Shown piece after piece: positions 47,380 through 58,164 of a DNA stretch of 64,000 nucleotides (the stretch's first letter is position 1; each line of letters begins with the position of its first letter). The notes beneath the pieces are model-generated. The model saw only the letters and a list, made by a program, of their open reading frames with translations. It made no database searches and was not told the DNA's origin. A program made the position numbers and the translations under genes. Source of the DNA: Cenococcum geophilum 1.58. Taxonomy: Eukaryota > Ascomycota > Dothideomycetes > Gloniales > Gloniaceae. The DNA lies in contig KV748218.1 of assembly GCA_001692895.1 (NCBI GenBank), positions 248,001 through 312,000 of the forward strand, read 5' to 3'.

Positions 47380-50300
47380 TAGGAATGTATAAAGGAGGAC
47401 TTTGTTAGATAGATAAAGGAAATATAGGCTCCTGTGAATAAGGATATCGTATAGGACTTTCGTAACTTCCTTTAGGAGAATAGAGTATTTGTCCCTAAGG
47501 ACGGGGGTATTATTAGAGACAATATTTAGGAGTAAGTTATTAATATAAAAGAAGAGCATAAATGGACTCCATAAGAGATTAAGCACTAACTACGCACTAT
47601 AAGGAAGCTTAACTTATAATAGAACCTAAGTAATATACCTCTAAAGACAAACCTACCTCTGCCTTTAACTCCTTTATATCTAATTTAACCCATAACCTTA
47701 ACATCGGATACTATACCCTAATAAGAGCAGGTATAGAATCCTATTACTTTATAATTTAACGACCTTTAGACTCTACCAACTAAACCTATGTCCCTACTAC
47801 AGCCTATAATACAACTCCTACCTCCTCTACCTTAATTTTAAATTGGAGGTAGTTTAAAATTGCTTATAAAGCTTACGAAGCTCTACTCAGATTAGGAAAA
47901 GAAGTTTGGTGGGGAATTATATAATATTCTTAATTCGAAACTACGTATCTTTTATAACTGTTACTAGAAAATAGGAATAGAGTCTAATTAATACTATAAC
48001 GCCTATTCCGTTATGCTTAAGGGCTAAGCTAATACCTTCTATTATAATTATTTAGCAGGAAAAGGATATAATTTTAACCGCATAATATATATATTAAGAT
48101 GCCACTTTAAAACAGAAGAGAATAAGTAGCAGTATATATTAGAATAGAGAGAGACTACCTTTCTAAGGATTATTGCTACAAACCTAGGTGTCCCTTAGCT
48201 TAATTATCTTTAAAAGCTCTTTAATTAACTTTAGATAATTTAGTGTGGTTTATCCGAATTATATTAAAAGGATTTTAGCCTACGTAATTAAGTTATTAGC
48301 ATATATTAAGGCGTTAAAGAATATAACCTTACTCTCTTTAATCCTGTAAATACTTACAAAGGAGTATATACTTAATTAAGATCTTCTATTAGCACCGCTC
48401 TATATTCTTAAAAAGTATAATAATTTAACGCCCAACTCTAACCTACTTTAATTAACCCGCCTGGCTAATATAATTATAATTAGACTAATTAAATATACGG
48501 TGGCCATGGTGGGCAATACAGCAAAGGGTATAATTAATAACTATAAGGCAAAGGTGGAGGTCCTTATAGAGGTTTATTTTGAAGTAATCGCTAGAAGAAG
48601 TACTATATTTATAAGAAACTAAATTACTAGTTAACTAGGCATTCTCTTAATAAGCGAAAGGAGGTATATAATAAGTTTCGCTAGAGTATAAAAAACGTTG
48701 GAAATTGTAAGGCTACTACGGCTTACTTTTAAAGCTTTCTAGTTTAATATAAAGGCGTAGAAGATCTTAAGGGTAAGGTTAATAAGGCTAAATAGCTCCT
48801 TATAGATATAGAAATTAAGGACTACTCTCCTAACTAATACTTCACTAAGTATAGTAAGGTAAATAGCACACAAACCGTTACTGTTTTTAATAACTAATCT
48901 ACACTCTATTCTATTATGAAGTTAGATATCTTTAATAAGCTAAGGAAGAGTTCCGCGTTCTCCTTTAATAACAGATACTCGGTAAACGTCTTCTATAGTA
49001 TTATGCTAGATACTAGAGCCGCAGGAGTATTTATAGTAGGAGAACCTTAAGTTTAAGCCCTTTAGCAGCTTAATAGCTCTGTCCAGATTAACCATTTAAC
49101 GGTAGGCCAATACACGATTTGTTTTAGTAAGGGTACTATAATCTCTTTTAGCATAATTAGGGTCCAAACCCCCCTAGGGTATATCACTTTCTATATTATC
49201 CCTATAAACACCCCGTTTCTATTTTACATTAGAGATATAAATAAATTAGGTATTAAGCTTAATAACCTTAAGAATATACTTATTTAGGGAGATAATCGGG
49301 TGCCTATTATACGTAAGTAGGGTCACCCCTAGTTGCTCCTTTATTAACTAGAAAAAAGTGTTACTTAGAGCTACCTAACTAAGTTAGAGTTACGTTAACT
49401 ATACCGTCGTTTTAGTCACTTATCTGTTTATTAATTGCTTAGGGTTCTTTAGTAAATAGGCTATAAAGTTAAGGTTAAGGCAATTAAGCACCTTATAAAG
49501 TACTGCTATAACTACTAAATAAACTAGAAGTCCCCTAGCCGATTTAAGTTCACCTTTAAAGATAACTATAACTTTAACTTCTGTATTATTGTCGACGTTA
49601 TATATCTTAGCAGCAAGCTAGTACTCTAAGTTGTTAACTTCTTAACCTCCTTTTAAGCCGCACGTTTTTTAAAGAATATATTAGCTAGGAACACATAGGA
49701 TACCCTTTAACTATACTGGATTAATGTCTACCTAGGACCCCCTAATTAAATTGTCTACGACGTAGGAAAGAACTTCTTATCTATGGAGTTTTGATAATAA
49801 ATAAAGGCAATAGTAATTAAGGTTAAGGAAGTCCCTATTAAGGTATATAATAGTATTAAAAAAGTAAAACGATATTACGCGCTATTATGCCGCGTATATA
49901 AGATTATCTCTTTAGAACTAGAGGACGCTAGCAAAGAACTTACCTTATAAATGGCTGTTAAAGCTATTAACGATTCCGCTGGCCCGGATAGACTCGTACC
50001 TATATTGCTAGTCTTTAGCGCCTACCCTTAAATGACTAATAATTCTCTACTATCTCCCTTTATCATATAATAAGCTAAGGCTATTTATAAGGCAATAAAG
50101 GAGGTATAATATCTCTACGCTATACGCCAGGTTAACGACGTACTAGAAATAAGAAATGGCCTAAATACCTTAACTACGCTTAACCTGCTACTCTAGTCTA
50201 AGGTATATATATAGCGTAAAAAGGGAGGATAGTTAGGCCTATATTAACTTATTATAATTAATGGTTAGACTTATACTATTTAGATGCCTTATAGACCTAC

Positions 50301-52120
50301 TTAATTCCGTTTAACTGTTATTAAGCCTTACTATAAAGATAACAGTTCCGAGCCTTTATAGGATACTATAAAAAATGCCCTAAAGGAGAGCCACGATTAA
50401 TATGCTCTAGAAGGCGATAACGATTCTAATATAATTATAGTAGATACGCCGCAACTATAACGCGGTAGAGGTCGCCTAAAGGGATCACAAAACCGCTAAC
50501 ATCTTATTAATTTTAAAAAGTAATTTATTGCCGCTATTAAGAACGGAATCGAGCTGTTAATGGCCTTTATAATAACTAAGGAAAAGGCTAACTTTAAGCT
50601 TGCAAAATAGCTCTAAAAGGAAGGTTATATTATAACTCTAGGAGCTCCTTTTTAAGTATCTAATAAGTAGGAGATTGATAGTCTTATTATAAGAGGAGTC
50701 TTTAAATTCGAGAAGTATAACTATACTAAGTTTAATAGAGTTTACATCTTTAAGTTAAGAATAGTTAACGAGATTAAGGGTAAAGCTACTAATGCCCTAT
50801 TTAAGAAATTAAGGCTTATTATCTAAGGCTATAACAATAATAGTAAGGAGGTAATTCTTATATAATCTCCTATAATTTAACAAGCTAGTTAGCAAGTTAT
50901 TATTGCGCTAGCTTCCTCCTTAATAAAGAATAGAATGGCGGTTTATTTATAAGATATTACTTAGGCCTACACCTAATTAGAAACGCACCTTTAGCGCTTA
51001 ATATTAGCATACCTTTTAGAGCAAATTCGCTACTAATATCCTAAGGATACGATTATGGTTGTGCTTAAGCCATTATATAGAATCGCAGAGGTAGGAACCC
51101 ATTAGTAGGCTACCTATAGCAAGCACTATAAAGAGAAACTTTTAATAACTACTTCTATATTCGATCTATACTTCCTTATTATAACTATAGGAACCCTATT
51201 TAGAATTATNGGNATANAAACTAATNATATAATTATNTTAGGAGACGACNNATTCTTANCNCTTAAAGAAGATAAGCTAGTAAGGGCAAATCTTATAGTA
51301 AAGCTAAAGAAAAAGCTTAATTTAATAACACTATTACTTTTTAATAAATGCATCCTCTCCCTAAATAAGGATTTTATTGCTTTACGCCAGAAGGGTTAAG
51401 GTAAGAAGATTAACGTTATTAATATTAATTTCCTAAAGCAAGGATACGTGGAGCAACGCGCTTACGGAGCTTATATTGCTTCTATCTATTAACCTAAGGC
51501 TTTATTTAATCTCTCTGTTGCTACTTAATACTAAGAACTAACTAAGGATGACGTTCTTGCCCTAAATAAACGTCTTTCCTGGCAAATAAACTATCTTAAT
51601 TAGGGACTACTTTATATGCCTATTAGTCTTCCTACCACTAAACTCTTTGTATTTATTAATAGATCGTTTATAAATAATAAAGATTTTAGCTCCTAGTTAG
51701 GATATAAGATTATTATTATAAATAAATCTACTAGAGAAAACAACTTTATGATCTACGGCAACCTTATCTATTAAAGCTTAACTAAGAGTAAGTATGTTAC
51801 TTAAAGCGTTCTGGCGTTAGAGATATATAGAATAGTTAGCGGAGTTAATATGGCAATTATAATTAGAACTACCCTAAAGATAATTATAGATTAACTCGAA
51901 CTTCCTGTTATCCCTATAATTGTATATACCAACTTATACTCCCTCTATAAGTATTTAGTTAAGCTTAGTACTATAAAGGAGAAGCGCCTTATAATTAACA
52001 TTATAGCACTTTATTAATCCTACAAACGTTAAAAACTCTTTAAGATTTAATGGATTAATGGCTAAAATAACCCAGTAGATGTAATAACGAAGGCGAACCT
52101 AAATAAGGCACTAGAGACGT
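47380..52120 (+). pseudogene. Copia B gag-pol remnant (fossil)
   Basis: One decayed polyprotein in copia order (gag, protease, integrase, reverse transcriptase, RNase H). The reverse transcriptase is the clearest part (about 50,720-51,150). Broken many times. Confidence 0.7.
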
Positions 52121-52207
52121 TTGTTAACACGAATACTCTATATATATAAGTTAAAGGTTAGGTAAAAAGAGAGTCCCTAGAAATGTCTTAGTTATATAAG
52201 GCCTTAA

Positions 52208-52368
52208 GATATCCAGAAACTTTAACTGGCGGTCAAAGTTATCTAATTAGTCAGATTCTATAGACCCTAACTTAAACCAGCTAATTAGGATTTTCCATCC
52301 CTAGGATAAAAAATCGCTATTGGCTTGCTTATAGCTAGTGCCTTGGCGGCCCTAACGGCCCTAACATA
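52208..52368 (+). repeat. Palindromic module P, copy 3 (in copia B tail)
   Basis: Contains GATTTTCCATCCCTAGG and the following CGCTATTGGCTTGCTTA and GCCTTGGCGGCCCT. Less well preserved than the other two copies, with an extended left part. Confidence 0.55.
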
Positions 52369-52436
52369 ATATCTACCTATAACTCCTTAGTAAGAAAGCA
52401 CCGCGTGCTAAGAGGTAAATTTTGGGACAGCGAGAC

Positions 52437-52745
52437 TTATACTATAATGGCAATAGTAAGCGAGGAGGGTTTATATTTATTACGATAGTTAAGCAGTATT
52501 TGTATATAGATGGCAACCACAAAAGAAGAGTTACTAGTGTTAGGAATAAGGCAAGTTGCCGCCACGTACGGCAAACTGCCGTCACATAATGGCAAGTTGC
52601 CATTACGTGTCGCCGCGGTACTAGCGTAGCGAGGAGCCTTAAGTTCCTCGCCCTCCCTCATTCCAATTAATAAGCTTTATTAACCAACATCACTGTAACC
52701 CTACTCGAGTAGTCGTTATTGGTGAGTCACCCTGTGTGACCAACA
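52437..52745 (-). repeat. LTR-like sequence at the copia B / copia C border
   Basis: The right 208 bp (52,538-52,745) pair with 46,614-46,821. Read on the - strand, the sequence continues as TAACTCTTCTTTTGTGGTTG and CATCTATATACA, matching the LTR-like sequence at 44,650-44,700. So it is either the 3' LTR of copia B beside an older LTR scrap, or a - strand LTR of about 300 bp. Module Q copy 4 lies at 52,543-52,672. Confidence 0.5.
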
Positions 52746-55511
52746 ATATTAATAATAAGTTATTACTTAGAGGCAAATTTGATAACTAGACCGCCAAAAA
52801 AGGTATTACAGTAGAGTACTTAGCTTTAAGTATACTAAAATAGAACGGTCCTACAAAATATTTTAGGGGGGTAATTATAACGAAGTCTTAATGTATGCGA
52901 ATTAAAGCACAACTACTAGAGGAACTCTGGCCTAAAGTTTTTAAAGTAGTAACGTATATAACGAATAGGACACTAAGCCAATAGCTTAACTAGAAGACGC
53001 CCTTTAAAAAGCTTTAGTTAGCAATAGGTCTCTTATTAGCTAAGCCAAATATAGCTTACTTATATACCTACAGCTATAGAGCCTATCTACTTAAATATAA
53101 CATTCTACGCACTTAAAAACTTACTTCTAGAGCCTATATTAGGTATCTAGTGGGGTATAATTTAATAAATATCTTTTAAATATATATACCAAGCGAAAAA
53201 AAGGTAATTTAAATAAGAGACGTTACGTTTAATAAGCGACTCGTTTATAATAATAGCAAGCCAAATCTTGTAAATTTGCTTTAAAAGAAAGCCGATTAAA
53301 TACTAGAGGTAATTAATATAATTAACCTTAATAGGACGCTTTAAGAAGACTTAAATAAGGACACGAATAAGGAAGATGAGATTTTTAATAAAATTCAAGT
53401 AAGTACTAATGGAAATCAATAGGTGGATTCTAGTGGAAATTAAGGATAAATCGTTGACCGTAAGCAGATAGATACTTAAGGCGATAACTTAATTATAGTA
53501 GATACCTTAAAAGATAATCCTTTACCTAGCCTTCCTACACCAGAACTAATGCCAGAACCTTAATTAAATCCTATAAATATAGGTCCCTTAAGCTCCTTAA
53601 GCACCTCCAGATCCTCCACACCCTCTACCTATTAACGCCCCGGTTTTAAATACGTTAAAATCAACCCAGAGGAGTTAAAGAAAGGAGACACAGCTAAGGT
53701 CTCTAAGGACAACATAATTAAAGGAAGAAGATTAAAGAAGCTACCTAAACGATATAGAGCTTATTTAACTTACCTTAAAGAGGTAGACACCTTCTAACTG
53801 CTTTAAGCAGCCTTTTACGTAGGGCTTAAATATTAAAGGAAAATATACTATAATAAGCTTCCACCTCTACCTAAGAACTAGAAGGAGCTTATAAGACACT
53901 AGTATAAGGCAGAATTTCTAGCAGCTGCTATAAAGGAGTATACGGATCTAGATAATCGTAAAACATTTAAAATCGTAGATAAGACTTAATCTATTAAAAC
54001 GGTACCCATTACCTAGGTATTTACCTATAAGATAGATATTAACGGATATCTTACGAAGTTTAAAGCTCGACTTTATATAAGAGGTAATCTATAACAGTTA
54101 ATCTATAAGGATACGTATGTAGCAACTTTAGTAGCTAAAGTCTTTAGAGCTCTCGCAGCAATTATTATAGCATTTAATTTAGATATCTGGTAGGGTAACG
54201 CTATTAACACATTCGCAAATAGCCTAATTAACGAAATTGTCTATATTAAATATCTAGATGGATTTACTATTAAGGGTAAATATCTACTACTACGTAGAGC
54301 GCTCTATAGACTTTAATAATCGCCATATCTTTAGTATAACAACTTTAGTAATTAGCTCGTTAAATTAGGGTTAAAGCCTGTTAGTGGTGAGCCGTATCTC
54401 TACTACAATAACTCACTGATCGTATTCTTCTACGTGGACGATATCTGCGTCGCCTCTACTAAAGAAAATCAATTAGAGCTCTAGAGCTTTAAGGAAGCAC
54501 TAATAAAGAAGTATAAGATAAAGGATCTAGGTAACCTGTCCTAGTTCCTAGGAATTTAAATTATAAGAGACAGAACTTAAAGAAAGCTTTAGCTCTATTA
54601 AGACTCCTATATTAAAAAGATTGCTAATATATTTTACCTAACTAACATACGCTTAATTAGTACGCCTATAGGCACTAACGAGCTCCTACTTAACCTAGAG
54701 GAAGCTTTAAAATAGGATATCTACGTCTACCAAAGGATGGTCGGATTACTACTTTATATGACCTATATTACAAGACCTAATGCAGCTAGAGCTTTAGGTA
54801 AGTTATTGGAGTTCCTACGCAATCCCTTACCTCTACACAACGCCGTAGCTTAATAAGTAATTACCTACCTATATTAGCATAAGACCCTCGTAATTAAATA
54901 CTTAGGTTAGAATGTAGGAAGCTAAGCTTTTACAGGAGCAAGTAACGCGGTGTTTGGAGACGATTTAATAAGCAGACGCAGTATAGAAGGATACTTATTT
55001 ACCCTATTCGGAGGGGCAATTAATTGGCGCTCTACTAAGTAGATAATAGTAACAAAGTTAAGCACGGAGGCAGAGCTTACGGCTCTGTTTTATGCAGGAA
55101 CGGAGTTAATCTAGTAGAGTCGCTTCTTTAAGGAAATTAAATTATCCTTAGATAAGGAACAAATAATCAGCTATAATAATCTATAGACGATTAGACTGCT
55201 TACAAAGAACGGACAAGAGCTCACTATAAAGCTTCGATACGTCGATATACACCACTACTGGCTTCGCCAAGAAGTACGTAATAGCCGAATTAAAATTAAT
55301 TGGACGCCTATAGCTGCTATAGTCGCAGACGGCTTAACAAAGGCCTTACCGCGTTAGAAGCATAAGGCGTTTGTTTAATAGTTAAATCTCGTTAATATTA
55401 AGGATCTAATTTAATTCGATTTAAATAATATTAGGTAAGGTAACTATAGAGGATTTCCTTTAAAACTTAACACCAAATTGCCTATCGTGACTTTTCGTTT
55501 TATTTTCTATC

Positions 55512-55539
55512 CAGCTGCTCAGTCAAGACTGAGCAGCTG
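55512..55539 (+). other. Perfect 13-bp hairpin before the polypurine tract
   Basis: CAGCTGCTCAGTC, two-base spacer, GACTGAGCAGCTG, then seven G. A hairpin directly before the 3' LTR recurs in fungal copia elements, to my recollection. It may act in plus-strand priming or RNA 3' end formation, which is inference. Confidence 0.75.
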
Positions 55540-55624
55540 GGGGGGTGTGTCGACCGTTGAGGTCACTCTCAGGTATCACCTTATGACTCACCACCTTGTT
55601 CTCGTATGTCTTACTACTGTCTCG

Positions 55625-55696
55625 GTCAACGACTCGGTCAACGACACGGTCTACGACTCGGTTTACGACTCGGTCTACGATACGGTCAGCGAAGTA
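55625..55696 (+). repeat. Six 12-bp tandem units in the copia C LTR
   Basis: GTCAACGACTCG, GTCAACGACACG, GTCTACGACTCG, GTTTACGACTCG, GTCTACGATACG, GTCAGCGAAGTA. Array upstream of the TATA-like box, possibly enhancer-like. Confidence 0.9.
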
Positions 55697-55719
55697 GTCT
55701 ACTACCTATTTTCCTTATG

Positions 55720-55728
55720 TATTTATAG
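55720..55728 (+). promoter_or_regulatory. TATA-like box TATTTATAG in the copia C LTR
   Basis: Lies 24 bp downstream of the 12-bp array and 110 bp before the LTR end, a normal place for an LTR core promoter. It points towards the adjacent hydrolase gene and could start read-through transcripts into it. Confidence 0.4.
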
Positions 55729-55840
55729 AGGCTCTAGAGCCACATTCAATAGACAGAGTTCTTCTCAGTGACTTGTCCGTCCGACAGCATCTCTCTCGCA
55801 CCTTACTCCTAGTAAACGCCAGGCAAGTGGTTTGACTACA

Positions 55841-57109
55841 GTGATTGCTTCAACCGTTACTGTTGCTCTCGTTCCAGCCAGTTCTTGCCCACCCGACTAC
55901 AACCCGAACGTGGCGCCGACGCCGGATTGCTTTATTGAGGCTGGACCTATTCGGGACGTGTTTGCCGCCATGGGAGATTTCTTCGGTTCAGGAATCGGGG
56001 CAGGAAAACAATGGATGGACCTTGCAGAGAAAGACCGCTGTAAGCGGGGAGATCAGTCGGTTGGCTACCAGCTTTACTTGGAGCCGAACTGGTGGTGGAA
56101 CCCTCATAACCACCACGACGTGAACTATACCGCTTGCTCTGGCTCCAAATCGTCCGACATGTTCAAGGATGGTCCGGACTTTAAAGGGGAACCCCCATAG
56201 AATAGGCAGTTTGCAGCAATCTAAAACGATGCTGCCGTGCTCTGGATTGGTGGAAATGATGCTCACTTTTTCAAAACCCTGGATGGTTGCGTGTACAACT
56301 TTTATGGCCCATTTTCGATCGGCTGTACTGATGCCATAAGAGACACTCTGCTTACACTACAAACGGATGAATTCCGGCAGCATCTCACAACAGTATACGC
56401 GGAGATCCTGCAAGCAGCGAACCCGAAAGCTGAGCACTTTACGCTCTATGTATTGGGCTATCCGCGCTTCTGGAACCAGGATACCAGCGAATGCGACACT
56501 TCCCGAATGGCCTTTTGGAACTGGTACCCTGGTCCGGAACTCTTACAGGAGAATCGAAGAGACATGAACGACTTGACTCTAGAGCTCAACAACGTGATCA
56601 AAGACCTGGTCGCACGCATCGGAGCCGGGCTGGTGGGCGATTCGCGAAGGATCCGATATATAGACACTGACCCAGTGTTTGAAGGTCATCGGTTCTGCGA
56701 ACCTGGATCCAAGGAGCTTAATCCAAGTAATCCGAATAACTACTTCTTCCAGCTCTATGATTTGGATCTCTCGCCAGACGGAACCCAGCAGGACAATTTG
56801 CCCTTCTGGCCTAACAGTAGCAGCACTGGGGTTGCTAGCCTACCTAACGCAGATGCGTGCAAATTTGCTCTCCAAGAACCTGGAATAAGTGAATTAGATT
56901 ATGGTGAGATTGCGACGTGTGAGATATCGGTGGTCCTGCAACGGTACCCAAATGTCACCTTGGACGGTAGCGCATATAAAGCGGCTCGAGGGTCTGATTA
57001 TTCGCAGGCGGCGTACGGTCGGATATTCCATCCGAAGTCGATGGGGTACACTAAGGTGAAGGATTTGATCATGGCTAAGATAAAGGCAGATGAACAAGGG
57101 TCAAGCTGA
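55841..57109 (+). pseudogene. Secreted SGNH/GDSL-type hydrolase, damaged
   Basis: A fungal SGNH hydrolase (esterase/lipase fold), probably secreted: a hydrophobic IASTVTVALVPASS stretch precedes the mature part. Block I reads AMGDFFGSGIGAG where the family has G-D-S, so the serine nucleophile position is Phe (TTC, 55,979-55,981). Block III is IGGND (about 56,247). The His block is IFHPKSMGY (about 57,025). C-K-R-G-D-Q-S-V-G-Y-Q-L and A-C-S-G-S-K-S are typical of this subfamily. The single frame has TAG (56,198-56,200) and TAA (56,222-56,224), where CAG and CAA would read through. No ATG lies in frame before the domain: the copia C LTR ends at the presumed signal peptide. The rest up to TGA at 57,107 is open and well conserved. 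I infer a recently inactivated gene. An intron removing both stops would have to be under 50 nt and lacks good borders. Confidence 0.75.
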
Positions 57110-57190
57110 AGGTTTGGAATTTCCTACAATCAACTACTAGAATGATGATGCATCCGCTCACCGGCAAAATATTTTCGCTTACAGAAAGAC
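57110..57190. other. 3' flank of the hydrolase gene
   Basis: Short non-coding stretch of ordinary composition before the hAT remnant. Confidence 0.4.
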
Positions 57191-57400
57191 TCGGGTTGGA
57201 CTCCCAAAGCTCTTTAACCTTTTTTAATATAGGCTTAACCTACTTTGCTTTCCAGTTTGCCTTAATATACTTTATACGACGGTTTGGATGGGGAATAAGG
57301 GCGACGACGTAAAGGGGTAAGTCGTCCGTTTTGCTATAGTACTTATCGAAGGTCTCCCACCCCTTTCTAATTCGAGAGCTGAACTCCTTGTTAGAAGCAT
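57191..57400 (-). pseudogene. hAT transposase fragment (C-terminal dimerisation side)
   Basis: On the - strand one frame reads NKEFSSRIRKGWETFDKYYS, then K-T-D-D-L-P-L-Y-V-V-A-L-I-P-H-P-N-R-R, then Y-I-K-A-N-W-K-A-K, a stop where Trp is expected, and V-K-P-I-L-K-K-V-K-E-L-W. This W-x-x-F-D-K-Y-Y ... A-L-x-L-H-P ... N-W pattern is typical of the C-terminal half of fungal hAT transposases. Only about 70 codons remain and neither end of the transposon is visible. Stops at both borders. Confidence 0.65.
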
Positions 57401-57593
57401 ATTTAGACTATTATACGGTATTGATGTCGTCTAATCTAGGAGGAAGTCTACTGATAGGCGCGGCTTTAGAGTACCAAAAGGCTGGACGGAGGCTACCAAC
57501 GCCGAATGGCCCGCCAAGGCTGAGTGCATGGTATAGTACGAATGGTTGATGAGAAAGTGGATCGCGAGAGGGTGAGGGACGTGACCAGACCAT

Positions 57594-57756
57594 ACCGAAA
57601 TGACCGCCACGACAAGCTACGACGTTCGAGATCGCCTTGGGAGGAAGGACATGTATGGCGCTCTGCTCATGTTGATGATTGTCGGAACTGTCAGTCTTTC
57701 CCTCGCCTCCAAGGCCGCTGTAAACTACGTTAATGTCCTTGAATAGGTAGCTTCAT
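57594..57756 (+). pseudogene. Fragment of an MFS transporter
   Basis: The frame ending at TAG (57,754-57,756) reads Y-D-V-R-D-R-L-G-R-K-D-M-Y-G followed by the hydrophobic LLMLMIVGTVSLSLAS. D-R-x-G-R-K after a first membrane segment is the loop 2-3 signature of the major facilitator superfamily, and G-R-K-x-M-Y-G resembles phosphate and sugar transporters. Only some 45 codons are recognisable. Perhaps part of a gene lost between the island and eIF2A. Confidence 0.4.
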
Positions 57757-58160
57757 AGTAGGTATTAACGGAGATCAGAATCGGAGAAGATAATCTATTA
57801 AGGCAAAGTAGAATGAGGTGTTAAAAATGATCACTCTGCTAACTGTTCGTTTAGTGCAGTCACAACCGTAGTATTTGTGCCTTCGCATACCAGGACGCCA
57901 AGACTTGAGCTAAATGCTAATGATAGATTTGCCCTAAGACCGCACTGTGCTCTCGAGTGGCGCAAGCTCGTGAGTGCTATGCAACGAAGTTTCGTTCCAT
58001 GGCTTCCCGTGGGAAGTAACCGGGATGGTTAAATCTATCGAATCGTCCCTGAGGTATAAGATTTCATCTGAACTACTCAGATCTAAAGACCTATTGCGAG
58101 CCTATTTGGGAGAACTTCTTTGGCATATATGCAATACTGTCTGAGGGGAGCTAGAAATTG
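57757..58160. other. Intergenic, nothing recognised
   Basis: About 400 bp of ordinary composition without a convincing frame. Confidence 0.4.
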
Positions 58161-58164
58161 AACA

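Larger units (their letters stand above)
46614..52745 (+). mobile_element. Copia element B (Ty1/copia, fossil)
   Basis: A 6.1-kb Ty1/copia element on +, taken from one 208-bp repeat to the other. Gag at about 47,380-48,850, protease at about 48,990-49,300, pre-integrase at about 49,390-49,520, integrase at about 49,550-50,060, reverse transcriptase at about 50,720-51,340 and RNase H at about 51,640-52,120, then a non-coding tail with module P. A different family from A. Dozens of RIP-type breaks. Ambiguous bases lie at 51,210-51,263. Confidence 0.7.
52746..55840 (+). mobile_element. Copia element C, 3' half (Ty1/copia, fossil)
   Basis: Starts abruptly inside the integrase (about 52,790-53,230), continues with a linker, reverse transcriptase (about 53,960-54,780) and RNase H (about 54,930-55,350), then a hairpin, a polypurine tract and a GC-rich 3' LTR. 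The 5' half and 5' LTR are missing at the 52,745 border. The body is RIP-degraded with dozens of breaks. The LTR is not, giving a sharp composition step at about 55,470. Confidence 0.75.
55546..55840 (+). repeat. 3' LTR of copia C
   Basis: About 295 bp from TGTGTCGACC after the G-run to GACTACA. Contains six 12-bp units (55,625-55,696) and a TATTTATAG box. Both borders rest on the TG...CA rule and the polypurine tract, as no 5' partner is present to compare. Confidence 0.55.

Noticed and set aside
1-55470. The A+T-rich island as a centromere
   Set aside because: Compatible with a RIP-degraded regional centromere, but nothing in the sequence alone separates this from a dispersed repeat island.
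55478-55771. 97-codon open frame before the hydrolase as its first exon
   Set aside because: It covers the hairpin, polypurine tract and LTR of copia C. The repeated V-N-D-S/V-Y-D-S residues come from the 12-bp array. No splice link to the hydrolase frame is evident.
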